Below are positions 20,016 through 32,886 of a stretch of 64,000 nt of DNA, piece by piece. Position numbers and translations under genes: made by a program. The stretch covers positions 33,392,585 through 33,456,584 of the forward strand of contig CM055102.1 in the NCBI GenBank assembly GCA_029204225.1. The letters run 5' to 3'. The notes under the pieces are model-generated. The model worked only from the letters and a program-made list of their open reading frames with translations. It searched no databases and was not told the origin of the DNA. Each line of letters opens with the position of its first letter. Position 1 is the stretch's first letter. The stretch is from Diphasiastrum complanatum. Taxonomy: Eukaryota; Streptophyta; Lycopodiopsida; Lycopodiales; Lycopodiaceae.

Positions 20016-22423
20016 AGATTTTTGAAAAAGGAAGAGGAGTTGATGATGGTATCAAGGGACATACCTACCGCCTTTGTCCTCTCCCTTGTTTGTTGATCCT
20101 TACTCATCCTCTTTATCCTCCTCGCTCTCCTTATCCTCCTTATCTCTCTCTCCATCTATTTCTCTCACTCTCTCTTTCTCTTACATCTTAGCCTCCATCT
20201 CAATGTGATTGCAGTTTGGTGTTATTGACTTCACATTTTTTTTGCAGATTTTTTTTGAGGCAAAGGAGCGGCGGATCCACAAATGTTTCTTAAGGTAACA
20301 GTAGGTTGGAATGGCAGTCGGAATAGGTGAATCTGCATGATTTATTGCACCTATTCTGATGGGTATTCTGATGCTAGATCTATTCATCATCCAGATGCTT
20401 TAGGGTGTTGTAAATCCAAAAGTACAAATATTTTTGTTGATTCAGATGCTACATCCATATATTTTTGTTGCAGGTTCATATTTTCAGACGATCGGTTGCT
20501 TTGAGTGGATTTGGCTTTTTCAAATGATAGATCTACCCATTATAAACGGACTTATTATTAAAAGTAGAGATCTATTTCTAAAATCTATAGATCCATTTTC
20601 ATGAATCCCAATGTAAAAAAAAACTGATTGTAGTCCTATAATAGAAAATGTGAATCTACAACAAAAAAACATTAGGAGACAAGTTGCTATCGAACATGCT
20701 AAAATGCCACCCAACATAAATAAATCTATTAATACAATCAGATGTCTATTTCTGAAAAGCATAAAATTTAAGAGGAATGAAAATGACAAAGGTCGGAATG
20801 AATCTCGGAATAGCCAATAATATACTGTTCAACACAACATCAGGCATTTTGAGGTCTGTACCGATTGTAAAAGTACCTGGTCTGCTATTCTTCGTGTTGC
20901 TCAGCTGCTTGGATGTTGTTTGAGCCAAAAAAATCAGCATACAAACCTGTAAAACATAACCATTACAATTTTTACTTAAGTTACCACAACAAAAACGCTT
21001 ACAACTTTCTAAAGTTTGCAAAACTTTTCGACAAAAAAATGTGGATCTACAACAAAAATCCAACTTGAAGAGATCCGCTTGTTTTGAGGTCAACTCCGAC
21101 CCTAGGATTATTTGCTCTTGGGAAAATTTATACTCTCTCTATAACTTCTTATAAGCTCTCCTTACTAAACCAAACATGAAACATACATCTAACAACCCAA
21201 AACTAACGGCATTGAAGTAACATAAATCGATAAGCATAAGCAAACTAGCCAACAAGTACAAATGAAACTAGTTAACTAACAAGCACAAATGAAACTAGCT
21301 AACTATTCACTCATGGGAAAAAAATAGCTCTAATTGAAGAATCTGTTGCAGAAAACACCTAAGCTTAACAAATCTATCAAAAAATTCACAGATTTGCATT
21401 TGAAAGCTTAAAACAAAATTTGAGGGGAGGTCGGAACAGATGTCGGACTAGACATTGGTATATTGTTTGAAACAACATCGTGCATTCCGACAGCCCTTTC
21501 GCCCCGAATGTGTACTTGTGATCTACTAGCGAATGTGCACCTCAACAGCTCTGATGGTGATCATCCCAAAAATCAAAAAATTGTATTACTTGAGCACTAT
21601 TACGACTACTTTGAAGTCTAAAGATCATCATTGGGAGGAACCGTATCAGATTTTGGACATGTTTGGTAATAATGTGTTGATTTTGTGGCATTGTCCACCA
21701 GGACTTCATGTCATCGTAAATAACAATCAGGTAAACATTGTATCATCCTCATGAAGGGAAGAAGGATGTTAATAGAGGAGTGATGTATTCTTTGTTTGAT
21801 ATTATCAGAGCCGAAATTTTTTTTCATCAACGATATCTTGAAGGATAATGGTTGGCGATGGGAAAGGAAACCCCAGTAAAGTGATATTTCGAGGTTTTGT
21901 GATTGTTGATGTAACTCATGTGTATATAACATGTCATTGTTTTATTTAGGAGGGTATGTTAGTTGTTATTCTTTTGAAGTTGGGGATTTGTTCAGTTTAG
22001 GAAAGATTCGTATATGGTCCTTATGATTGGGACTGTCATTGGGTTATGATACCATTTTGCATTCATGATTACAATTTGGGGTCCATAAGCCTAGAAGGGA
22101 GCATTGTTCGATCGTTTTGGTACAATTTCTTTCAAGGAGTATTTGCTTGATATGGTATGGATGAGGATAATGTGCCAAGAAGACCTTGTCGAGACCAACG
22201 TCAACTAAATGACGCCACTTTGAAGAGGAATTTGGTGAGCCTGTCAATTTGAAGGAGCTGATACGGTAGCATAATCAAAATGTGATCGATAGGGAGAGTG
22301 AGCAACTTGAAGATCTTGCGGTTTGGAATAGGGACTACATGCTATTTGGAATCGACATTTTGTTGCTTTTGGTGGGCAAAATATTGGTGGAATTTTCGGC
22401 TGAGGAGAAATGGGTGGATGTAA
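20016..22423. other. AT-rich sequence without a recognised gene
   Basis: Contains a pyrimidine-rich patch (20070-20190) and scattered CGGAATA-type words like those in the neighbouring repeat. A plus-strand frame at 21551-21754 (HHWEEPYQILDMFGNNVLIL, then HVIVNNNQVN) faintly resembles the 3' end of a gypsy polyprotein. The evidence is too weak for a call. Nothing else is recognised. Confidence 0.35.
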
Positions 22424-22612
22424 TCACACGTGGGAAAACAGAAAGTACACCTACCTTCAATTAATGATTGTTCTTGTTAGGATTTTGTGTCTAGAATTGA
22501 TCTAGATTGATCTTAATCTCAAGTAGATTGATAGATCAAGTAATCTGACAACCAATCCCTCTTGAGGATCAGATTAAGATCCACTCTTGGTCCTTTTTGT
22601 ACTTTTTCCACA
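22424..22612 (+). repeat. Truncated left LTR of Copia G
   Basis: Matches 27259-27447 with a single mismatch (AAAACAG versus AAACCAG) and ends TTTTTCCACA. The first ~644 bp of the LTR, including the promoter region, are gone. The break coincides with TCACACGTGGGAAA, preceded by unrelated sequence. Confidence 0.93.
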
Positions 22613-22624
22613 TGGTATCAGAGC
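22613..22624 (+). other. Primer binding site of Copia G
   Basis: TGGTATCAGAGC directly follows the LTR end. It is the initiator Met tRNA type. Confidence 0.95.
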
Positions 22625-23214
22625 CTAGTACAAGAGGTTTTGTTGAAATTGATATGGTTAATCCAAATCAAAGCCAAAATTAGCAGTTTTTTGGAAACTA
22701 GTCAAATTTTGTGTAGCGAGTTGGATTTGATAGCTATTCTCAAAATTTTTGGTCCAGATCTTGTTGTGGGCTGGAGGAACCCTTTTCACACGTGTGAGGC
22801 CATACAGCTCCGGTTTTGACTGAGAAATTTCAAAAATTTGTAGAATTTGACTCACATACCCAATTTGAGTGATTTTTGGTGCAAAATCAAGCATTTTCTA
22901 TAAAGAGTCTAATCTCTTCATTATTTCTTGGATTAGATCAGACAAAAAATTAAAATTGAAGCTTGAATGAGGTGCATTAATTGATCTACTTTGATTTTTT
23001 GATTGTATGTTGAAGTTGAAGAGAGAAATTGCTAAAAATCATAGATTAAGGAGTGATTTTGCAAGGTTGAAACTAGAATCTAAATTTCCATCATTCTAGA
23101 TTGGTTCATGAGTGATAGGATTGAGTCTATAAGCTTTTCAAATTGCTAGAAGACTTTAGGTTCAGATCTCTTAGAGAAACCATAAGAGTTTCTGGTGCTT
23201 TTTCACATTCAAAA

Positions 23215-24300
23215 ATGGCATCAATGGGTGGTTTTTTGCTTGAAGCTAGTGAAAGACTTACATCCACTAATTATCCTACTTGGATAGTTCGAATGGAGTC
23301 TTTGCTTGTACTTCATGATCTTTATGACATAGTACTTGAGGTGGAAGTAGAATCTCAAGGAGGAGTTGAATTGGCTAAGTACAAAAAGAGATGTAGAGTT
23401 GCATTACACTGCATAAAAATGAATGTAAGTAATGAACTTTTGAAAGAAATCTCATCTTGTACCACATCCAAAGAGGCATGGGATTCATTAAAATCCATTT
23501 ATGGATCCAAGAACACTTCAAGGATACTCATGATTAGGAATCAAATCTTTCAAAGCATGAAAGGAAGTAGTGAAAGTGCCCAAAATTATGTCTTTAGCAT
23601 CAAATCTTTGAATAAAGAGTTGTCTTCTATAAATGATAAAATCAAAGATGATGAATTAGTTCAAATCATTTTGAATGGATCAGGAGATGATTATTCCAAT
23701 CTTGTTCAAACCTTTGCTATTCAAGATTCACTCCCTAGTATTGAAAAACTTCAAAGTGTGCTTGTTAGTGAGGAGAGTAGAATGCTTCATATCAAAAGTA
23801 GGATGAGTTCCTTATCTTTGAATGATGGTGATGAAAAAGCTAACTTTTCTTTGAAATGCAAGAAGAAGAAGTTTCCATCCAAGAAGACTCAAGACATGGA
23901 GATGGAGAACAAAGATGGAGCGTCAAGTTCCAAAGGCAAGAGCAAGAAGGACAAGAAGAAGCTAAAGTGTTTCTTTTGTGGAAAAAAGGGACATTTTGCA
24001 TCCGAGTGCTACAAGAAGAAGAATGCCCAAGAGAAGGACAATCAAGGCAATCTTGTGCTTGAGGAGGAGGAAGAAGGCAATCTATCTTTGATGGTATCCT
24101 CACCACAAACATCTAATCAAGACACTTGGTGGATTGATAGTGGGGCAAGCTCTCACATGACTCACCAAAAAGACTACTTTTCTAATCTACTTTCTTACAA
24201 TAGTTCTAAGAGATTTATCTTCACTGCAAGTGATCAAGAATGTGAGATTGTAGATGTTGGATCCATTACTTTATGTCTAGGAATTAGATGTACAACTTAA
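23215..24300 (+). pseudogene. Copia G gag-protease, cut short
   Basis: Starts MASMGGFLLEASERLTSTNY, matching the Copia F start; the ATG at 23215 is preferred over an upstream in-frame start because of this match. A UBN2-like capsid region, a lysine-rich stretch, a CCHC knuckle (CFFCGKKGHFASEC) and the protease site DSGASSHMT are intact. About 45 residues after DSGA the frame ends in GIRCTT at 24300. There the protease end, GAG-pre-integrase, zinc site and the first integrase Asp have been deleted. Confidence 0.92.
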
Positions 24301-24301
24301 T

Positions 24302-25018
24302 ACTAGCTTGAAAGTATTAAGAAGTGATAATGGAGGGGAGTACATCTCCAATAGGATGAAAGAGTTTTGTGAAACTAATGGCATAAAGAGAGAGTTTACT
24401 TGTACATATACTCCACAACAAAATGGAGTAGCTGAGAGAAAGAATAGGACACTATGTGAGTGTGCTAAAGCTATGAGATTAGATGCATCTCTTTCTATTT
24501 CATTTTGGGGAGAAGCTATTTTATGTGCAAATTTTCTTTGTAATAGAATGACTAATAGTGCCATTAAAGGACTTACACCTTATGAAGTATTGTTTGGCAA
24601 AAAGCCAAATCTTAGTGATTTGAAAGTTTTTGGATGTACTTGTTATGTACATATTCCTTTAGAAACAAGGAAAAAGGAAGATGCCACTTCTTTCAAAGGC
24701 ATCTTTGTTGGTTATAGTGAAAGTAAGAAAGCCTATAGGATTTATGATCCTATTACAAAAAAAGTTGTTGCTAGTAGAGATGTACTTTTTGATGAATCTC
24801 TCCAAGCCAAAGGAAAGGTGACTTCCAACAACACTCAACTTGTCAATGATCATGGTATGGCCGAAGAGGAGCTTCATGAAGATGAAGACCAAGTGGAACC
24901 TACTCCAAGTCCAAGGGTGCCAAGAAGATCAACAAGGACAAGGATTGAGCCATCAAGGCTCACTTATAGTGACAAAGGGGAGCAAAGGGAAGATTCTCAA
25001 CTACTCAACTACTCAACT
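24302..25018 (+). pseudogene. Copia G integrase, C-terminal two thirds
   Basis: The reading starts inside the integrase core with LKVLRSDNGGEYISNRMKEF (second catalytic Asp) and keeps the Glu (NGVAERKNRTLCECAKAMRL). It goes on through the C-terminal region (GCTCYVHIP, KKVVASRDVLFDESL). A frame change near 25018-25030 separates it from RT. Without the zinc site and first Asp it cannot be active. Confidence 0.9.
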
Positions 25019-25029
25019 CTTATACTTTC

Positions 25030-26091
25030 TTGACTACTATGCTTGAAGAACCAACTAGTTTTGAGGAAGCAAATAAGTCTCAATATTGGAGGAAAGCTAT
25101 GCAAGTAGAGTTTGATGCATTAATGGAAAATCAAACTTGGAAACTTGTTGATTTACCTTATGGAAAGAAGCCTCTTACTTGTAAATGGATATATAGATTG
25201 AAATATAATCAAGATGGTTCCATTCATAAGTACAAAGCTAGACTTGTAGCGAAAGGTTTTTTGCAAGTCAAAGGCATAGATTATGATGAAACCTTTGCAC
25301 CTGTTGCAAAGCTTGTGACCATTAGATTAATCATATGTCTTGCAACTTCTTTCAAATGGGAGCTCTTCCAACTTGATGTGACAAATGCTTTCTCAAATGG
25401 ATTCTTGGAAGAGGAAATCTACATGTGTCAACCTGAGGGCTTCATCAAAGATGGAGAAGAAGACAAGGTGTGTCTCTTGAAGAAGAGTCTTTATGGACTC
25501 AAGCAAGCACCAAGAGCATGGTACTCTAGGTTGCATTCCTATCTTATTTCCATTGGATTTGTTGTAAATTGTTATGAACCATCATTGTACTACAAATGTA
25601 ATGATGGAAAGATCGTTATCTTAGTTTTATATGTTGATGACATTATACTCACAGGAAATGATCTAGATGGCATTAAGAATGTAAAAGTATCCTTGTCTAG
25701 TGAATTTAAGATGGTAGATCTAGGACTTCTTAAAGTTACACTTGGAATAGAAGTCACTAGAAGTAATGATTTTACCTTCATATGTCAATCTAAGTATGCT
25801 AGATCAATCTTAGCAAGATTTGGCATGATTGATTGTAAAGGAGTTGAAACTCCTATGGAACTAAGTGTAAAAGGTTCTAAGAAAAGTGATGAAGCATCCT
25901 TTGAGGACATCACTACCTATAGAATGCTTATTGGTTCCTTGATATACTTAACTATCACTAGACCAGATCTTAGTTTTTGTGTTGGCAAGTTGAGTCAATA
26001 CATGCAAAGTCCATTAATGTGTCATTGGAAAGGAGCAAAAAGGGTGTTAAGGTACATCTCGGCTACAAAAAGACTTTGGCATAGTTTATGA
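25030..26091 (+). pseudogene. Copia G reverse transcriptase
   Basis: A 353-codon open frame with the full RT: CKWIYRLKYNQDGSIHKYKA, FAPVAKLVTIRLI, QLDVTNAFSNGFLEEEIYM, KKSLYGLKQAPRAWYSRLHS, catalytic YVDDIILTG, and the thumb (ITRPDLSFCVGKLSQYM). A frameshift near 26080 (ending KRLWHSL) splits it from RNase H. All visible RT catalytic residues are present. Confidence 0.92.
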
Positions 26092-26599
26092 AAGGACTAA
26101 TATTTGTTTGAGAGCATATTCAAACTCAGGTTTTGCAGGTGACAAGATGGATAGAAGATCCATAAGTGCATTTGCTACATTCTTATGTGGAGGAGTTATA
26201 TCTTGGCTTTTCAAAAATCAAGATACCATCTCTCTTTCATCAACAGAATCCGAATATAAAGCTATGACAACATCAACAAAGGAGGTTCTTTGGCTTAAAA
26301 GGCTTTTGGAGGAGCTACATGTGATCAAGGATGAAGACATTCCATGCATATATTGTGATAATCAGGCAGCTCAACAACTTGCAAACAATCCAGTCTTCCA
26401 TGCTCGAACAAAGCACATCGAGATTGCACATCATTTCGTGAGGGAGAAAGTGCGAGCAAAGGAGATCAAGCTTATTCATGTTTCATCATCAGATTGCATT
26501 GCTGATATACTCACCAAGGCACTGCCTAAAGATCCATTTATAAAATTAAGATTGGCTCTTGGAGTTATAGATAGATCTATGCTAGATTTACCAAGCTAG
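26092..26599 (+). pseudogene. Copia G RNase H
   Basis: Contains the RNase H core in order (YSNSGFAGDKMDRRS, SSTESEYKAMTT, YCDNQAAQQLANNPVFHART, KHIEIAHHFVREKV). The first catalytic Asp, in YSDSDFAGD of relative F, is Asn here (YSNSG), which should abolish activity. It ends at 26597-26599, just before the polypurine tract TTTTTGAGGAGGAG (26601-26614). Confidence 0.9.
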
Positions 26600-26614
26600 A
26601 TTTTTGAGGAGGAG

Positions 26615-27447
26615 TGTGAAAAATGCAAAAATAAGCTTGGTAGAGGCCAAAAATCTTGTATATAGGATGATTACACATGTGTGGAGTCTGTTTCCACATG
26701 TGAAAATAGTGTACTTGTCATGTACCATAATCATATAGGTTGTACATATGATTTAATTCAAGTTCTAGTGGCTAAAAATGCCAAAAACTAGTTTTCTAGA
26801 CATATGACACATGGCATCAATCTATTGATTGCATGAGCCACATCCTTTGGTTAGGTGTCACATTCCATGTGTAGAGGACAGCTCACATGTGTGGAATAAG
26901 CTGAAGTAGACGAATTTTGACTTCTAGAAGATTTTCAAGTAGATCTCCATATAGAAGGAAAATGGACCAAAAGTGCTCAAAATAGAAGGTTTTGTCCAAG
27001 TGTCAGTTTTGCATGATGGATCATCATATGGCAAAGCACCTTCACACATGTGGGATCAAAGGGATGATCAGTACCACGAGCTCCCACTTATTGTATATAT
27101 AGAGCCACATTTGGCCATAATCATTGTGAGACACCAATCTTGGTTTTGGAAGCAATTTTGAGTGATTCTCTCCATTTGTCTACATTTGTTTTGATTGTTT
27201 TGAGGTGCTATCAATGTGTACTTGATTTTCAGGTTGGAGTCCATACTCAAACAGGGTTTCACACGTGGGAAACCAGAAAGTACACCTACCTTCAATTAAT
27301 GATTGTTCTTGTTAGGATTTTGTGTCTAGAATTGATCTAGATTGATCTTAATCTCAAGTAGATTGATAGATCAAGTAATCTGACAACCAATCCCTCTTGA
27401 GGATCAGATTAAGATCCACTCTTGGTCCTTTTTGTACTTTTTCCACA
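26615..27447 (+). repeat. Right LTR of Copia G
   Basis: 833 bp, TGTGAAAAATGCAAAAATAA... to ...TTTTTCCACA. Its first bases resemble the F LTR start (TGTGAAAAATACAG), supporting a common lineage. It repeats the motif ACACATGTG/TCACATGTG several times (26674, 26694, 26890, 27045), which could be regulatory. Confidence 0.9.
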
Positions 27448-29476
27448 TGTTGTACAAGGACTTGCCGAGACAGTATTGGTATAACAAGAGAACGCGTAGG
27501 TGGACCCATCGAACCAACATGCAGACGACCCCTACCATTGGTCGCATGTATTTTGTACACCCCTCCGAAGGGGAGAGGTCCTATATGCGAGTTCTTTTGG
27601 CTCATGTCAGAGGTGCAACCAACTTTGAGGACTTGAGCACGACTGATGGTGAGTTATTTCAGTCATTCAGAGATGCTTGCAGACACAAACTTTTGATAAA
27701 TGACACGAATGAGTGGAGTTGCTGCTTGTGCGAGGCAGTGTCATGGGGCACTCCATCGCAGCTTCGTCTCATGTTCGTTGTGCTTCTTTTGACATGTGTC
27801 CCTTTTGACCCATTGGAGCTCTGGAGGAGCATAGAGCCACATTTAGTTGAGGATTATGCGCACGAGTTAGGACAGCCAATAACATGCGAGACCATTTTTT
27901 TAAGTCAGGTTTTGGTAGACAGAGCTATTCTTGATGTGGAGTCGCACATGCAGACAACTAGAAAGTCGATGGTGAATTTTGGGCTTAGGGTCCCCGATGC
28001 CGAATTTGGTTTATCTACATTGTTTCACAAAAAAGATGTTTGTCGACGAGAACCCTTCAGAGGTTGAAGTTGACATCGAGAGATTGAATGTGGATCAACA
28101 AAAGATTTTTGACCATGTAGTACATGAGCATGTTGTTCGAAGAGTGGGTGGAGTGTTTTTTGTAGATGGTCTGGGTGGTACAGGCAAGACAAACCTTTAT
28201 AGTGTCATGTTGTCGTACGTGCGTGCCGGGTGGATAGCATTGGCAGTTGCATCGAGTGGGATTGTTGCATTGTTGATGAAAGGTGGTAGGACCGCACACT
28301 CTCGGTTTAAAATTCTTCCAATGGAATTGCATGAGAGCTCGACATGCAACATTTCTAAGCAATTTGCATTAGGTACGCTTTTTATGGCATGTTGATTGAT
28401 CATTTGGGATGAGGCTCCCAGGGCACATAAGTATGTTATAGAGTGCATAGATCGATCTCTACGAGATATATTGAGTATCGACGCTCCATTTGGAGGAGTT
28501 TCAGTTGTTTTCGGGGGTGATTTTCGACAGATTCTATTAGTGGTACCACGTGGAAGTCGGGCGCAGATTGTCAATGCTTCGCTGAAGTGTTCGCGTTTGT
28601 GAAAACACATGGAGATGCATAAATTGACAAAGAACATGCGCGTCATGGGCGTGGAGGGTGGCAATAAGGATGAGCAGTTGAGGTTTGCAGATTATTTGTT
28701 GAGTGTGGGAGATGGTCGTGAGCCCACATTTGTGCATCGTGATTTGGACCTGATTTCCTTGCCGGAGGGCATGTGCCTAAGGAGGCGTGATGTGGGCGAA
28801 TTGATTTCATTCACATTTCCTGATGTTGCACGACATTGTAAGGATGTTGAGTTTTTGAGGAGTAGTGCAATATTGACCCCATTGAACAAAGATGTGGATG
28901 AGATCAATGCGGGTTGTTGAGTAGCTTCCGGGTGACGTTTTCACCTTTTATAGTGCCGATAGTGTTCTTGAGTGTGAGGTCTCTAATGTCCACCCTATAG
29001 AGTATTTGAACGGCCTACAACCAAGTGGGTGTCCTCCACATAAGTTGGTGCTGAAGATTGGGATGATTGTGATGTTGTTACGATCGATAGCATCACAGAA
29101 GGGATTGTGCAATGGCACAAGATTGATCGTCCTCGGATTGGGTAGACAAGTCATAGAGGCAGAGATAGTGACCGGGAAGAATATAGGGAGTAGAGTCCTT
29201 ATTTCACGTATCCCTATAGTGCCAAGCAATTCAAATATACCGTTTGAATTGCAGAGGGTCCAGTTTCCTATCAGAGCAGCATTTGTCATGACAATAAACA
29301 AAGCACATGGACAAACTATGGACATGATTGGATTGTATTTGCCTCGGCCTGTGTTTAGTCATGGGCAGCTATATGTTGCACTTTTGAGAGTGCGAAATGT
29401 AGCAAGTCTTTGTGTGCTGATTATTGACAAGGACAATCGATTTACGGATGTGGATGGAGTGGCGAGGTACACTTAG
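27448..29476 (+). pseudogene. Helitron Pif1-like helicase, broken
   Basis: The pre-helicase block (IGRMYFVHPSEGERSYMRVL, then RGATNFEDLSTTDG) at 27450-28060 is followed after a frame change by the helicase: LNVDQQKIFDHV, Walker A GLGGTGKTNL, Walker B LIIWDEAP (28399 onward), and FGGDFRQILLVV. At 29006-29476 comes the C-terminal 2B/domain 2 region (LNGLQPSGCPPHKL-like start, KGLCNGTRLIVL, MTINKAHGQTMD, FSHGQLYVALLRVRN). TGA codons at 28393-28395 and 28600-28602 and shifts near 28050 and 28920 disable it. The enzyme would unwind DNA for rolling-circle transposition. Confidence 0.88.
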
Positions 29477-29539
29477 AACATTGTGTATTTGGAAGTGTTG
29501 TAGTAGTAGGTTTGAAGTGATGTTTATGGTTTATGGTTT

Positions 29540-29680
29540 CGAGATGCAAGGTACAGTTAGAGTTAGAATTGGAGTTAGGCATTTGGGATATAGGGTAGAG
29601 TTAGAGTTAGAGTTGGAGTTAGACTTAGCATTTGGGATGTAGGGTAGAGTTAGAGTTAGAGTTAGTGTTAGATTTGGAGA
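29540..29680 (+). repeat. (GAGTTA)n minisatellite
   Basis: Runs of TAGAGT/GAGTTA hexamers inside a longer unit: AGGGTAGAGTTAGAGTTAGA followed by CATTTGGGAT, repeated at about 60-bp spacing. It lies just behind the helicase stop. Confidence 0.8.
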
Positions 29681-30446
29681 GAAAATCTATCAAATTTTGT
29701 ACACGGAGAAGATTGTGTACATGTAGTTGTTTGGCAAGTAGATGTGGTGAGATAATGTGGTTGTTTTATGAGTGGTCGCCTTCAACCTTCTGTCGGCTTC
29801 AACTTCAAGTTGCCCTCAACCTTCCTGCCTTGCTACTAGATACTATGCAGGTAATTGGTTATGTTAGTAATGTTGTTTCTGGTGAGTTGTTTGTTATATC
29901 AAATATATGACAATACATAGTTTGCAATTGTCGAATGCAGAGTTATCACAATGTTGTTAAGATCATGTGTTATTGTATGTACATTTTTTTTCAGACATTC
30001 TTGGTGTTGTTGCAGATGTTGAAGATCTACATAAATCACAGGACTTTTGTGTGAGACCTGATGGAGTTATTTTGTTTTGGTGATGAGGTGTCTCGCAGCT
30101 CCATTTTGTGGTTGATAGAAGCTTATGCAGAGTTCTTATTCCAACAACAAAGGAGAAGATGTTTTATGCCAAGAGAATATCGATTCCTATTAGATGTACA
30201 TATGTTACTCATGAATGTGGCATATGTTTTGAGACATGTTAATATTGTTAGACTTAGTGACTTTGAGCCAATGTTAGATACCCTGGTGTATGCCCAGGTA
30301 TTGGTTTCTGAATTAACAGATGACATGATGTCTTAAAAATATTGGAATATAAAATTGTTGCTGCTTCAAATTCTAATAGTAGTTTGGGTTTTTGTGATGA
30401 ATGTTTTTCAAACCCACACATTGAATACACGCACAGACACACAGCC

Positions 30447-30449
<3 letters not shown>
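29681..30449 (+). other. Helitron interior without a recognised gene
   Basis: A 91-codon frame (30061-30336) with IEAYAEFLFQQQRRRCFMPR and several leucine-rich helices is open but unrecognised and lacks support. The rest is AT-rich spacer. Confidence 0.35.

Positions 30450-30533
<84 letters not shown>
30450..30533 (+). repeat. (CT)n microsatellite
   Basis: About 84 bp of uninterrupted CT, followed by (AT)n. Confidence 0.95.
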
Positions 30534-30544
<11 letters not shown>

Positions 30545-31359
30545 AAATGAGGCCAAATGGATGAATCTTGCGGGCAATTCTAAAGAAATGGAATCTATGA
30601 AATCTATGGGATAGTTGTCTGTCCCAACGTCTTGAATATGGTTTGGGAACATGGTTTAGGAAACATTTTAAAAACACGGTTTCGAGTTGTGTGTGCTCCA
30701 ATTGTGTTTGACTCCCATCTTGCATGATAATCAATCACCATCATATTCACCCAATCTACGTTTGCAGCTGTGTAGAACAATAAATTAGTGAACACTAGCA
30801 TGGAACGGACCTGTAAACTGGCCGTCGCTAATCTGCAAACACACCTTATACCTCAATGCACTCCTTACATGATTAATTGTTTCATCATTTGGCATTATAT
30901 ACAATCATATAAAGTGTTGATCTGCAAACTGGACATCATTGATCAACAAACACACCTTATGATGGTGGTGTGATTCTTCAGTTCTGCCTGAGAGTTGTGA
31001 CAGCAAGCTCACGGCTCAGAGTTCCGATAGTAGGCTCTTCTCCTCACGCTTCTGATAGCATGCAGGTCGCGATCTTCAACAGCCCTTGCCAGTTGCGATC
31101 CAACGGTTCTCATGGGCCGTTGTTGACCCCTCCCAAACGACCGCAGCGGAGGTGTTTGCGGCCCCTCCCTTCATTCCGCATAGGGACCGCATTTAGGCCA
31201 CGCATTTCACGGTCCTTAAGGCCACGCATTTCACGGGCCTTACAGATCTGAGTTCACGGTCCTTTAGGCCACGCATTTCACCGCAAACGAAGGCAACGTT
31301 GACCGTATTTCACTGCATTTCACGGGCCTTACAGATCTAGAACTCACGGTACTCACGAT

Positions 31360-31360
<1 letters not shown>

Positions 31361-31445
<85 letters not shown>
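31361..31445 (+). repeat. (CT)n microsatellite
   Basis: About 85 bp of CT within the first 1.1-kb repeat. Confidence 0.95.
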
Positions 31446-31447
<2 letters not shown>

Positions 31448-31591
31448 ATGGTCTAGGTTCTCACGATTCTCACGGTTCCTCTCTCTCTCTCACACACACT
31501 CATGGTTATCACAGTTCTCATGAAGCTCTCTCTCTCAGATGCTCTCGGTTCTCACGGTTCCTCTCTCTCTCTCTCACTCACGGTTCTCACG

Positions 31592-31729
<138 letters not shown>

Positions 31730-32515
31730 CTCATGCTCTTGTTTCTCACGGTTCTCACGGTTCCTCTCTCTCACTCACTCACGGTTCTCATGGTTCTCAT
31801 GAACCCATCTCTCTCTCGGATGCTATCGGTTATCACGGGCACATGTTGACCCCTCCCAAACGACCGCAAAGGAGGTGCTTGCGGCCCCTCCCTTCATGGT
31901 GTTTGCGGCCCCTCCACTCACTCACTCACTGGCCGTCGCTGATCTGCAAGCACACCTTATACCTCAATGTACTCCTTACATGATTAATTGTTTCATCATT
32001 TGGCATTATCTACAATCATATAAGGTGTTTATCTACAAACTGGACGTCGTTGATCAACAAACACACCTTATATGGTGGTGTGATTCTTTAGCTCTGCTCG
32101 ACAGTTGTGATAGCAGGCTCACGGCTCAAGGTTCCGATAGCAGGCTCTTCTCCTCACGCTTCTGATAGCATGTAGGTCGCAATCTTCAATAGCCCTTGCC
32201 AATTGCGATCCAACGGTTCTCACGAGCCGTTGTTGACCCCTCCCAAACGACCGCAAAGGAGGTGTTTGCGGCCCCTCCCTTCATCCCGCATAGGGACCGC
32301 AATTAGGCCACGCATTTCATGGTCCTTTAGGCCACACATTCACAGGCCTTACAGATCTGGGATCATGGTCCTTTAGGCCACACATTTCACGGTCCTTTAG
32401 GCCATGCATTTCACGGGCCTTACAGATATGAGATCACGATCCGTTAGGCCACGCATTTCACCGCAAACGAAGGCAACGTTGACCGACCGCATTTCACCGC
32501 ATTTCACAGGCCTTA

Positions 32516-32520
<5 letters not shown>

Positions 32521-32573
<53 letters not shown>
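32521..32573 (+). repeat. (CT)n microsatellite
   Basis: About 53 bp of CT in the second 1.1-kb repeat; a shorter run follows at 32598-32623. Confidence 0.95.
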
Positions 32574-32576
<3 letters not shown>

Positions 32577-32752
32577 TACTCTAGATTCTCGCGGTTCCTC
32601 TCTCTCTCTCTCTCTCTCTCTCTAAAAGAGCAAACAAAGCAACATTGCACATCAAGAGGAAGAGGAGGATGAAGAGTCATCCTTGATGGTTTCCAACAAA
32701 CCACCATCATCCAAGAGCAACACCAATGATCTGATGCTCTCGGTTCTCACGA

Positions 32753-32886
<134 letters not shown>

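Larger units (their letters stand above)
22424..27447 (+). mobile_element. Ty1/copia retrotransposon G, deleted internally
   Basis: Plus-strand element of the same lineage as F. The right LTR is 833 bp (26615-27447). The left LTR keeps only its last 189 bp (22424-22612), with one mismatch against the right copy. Primer site, gag-protease, partial integrase, RT, RNase H and polypurine tract are all in order. Because the left LTR is truncated, no target duplication can be read. On the right it abuts Helitron coding sequence at 27448, so it probably entered the Helitron. Confidence 0.93.
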
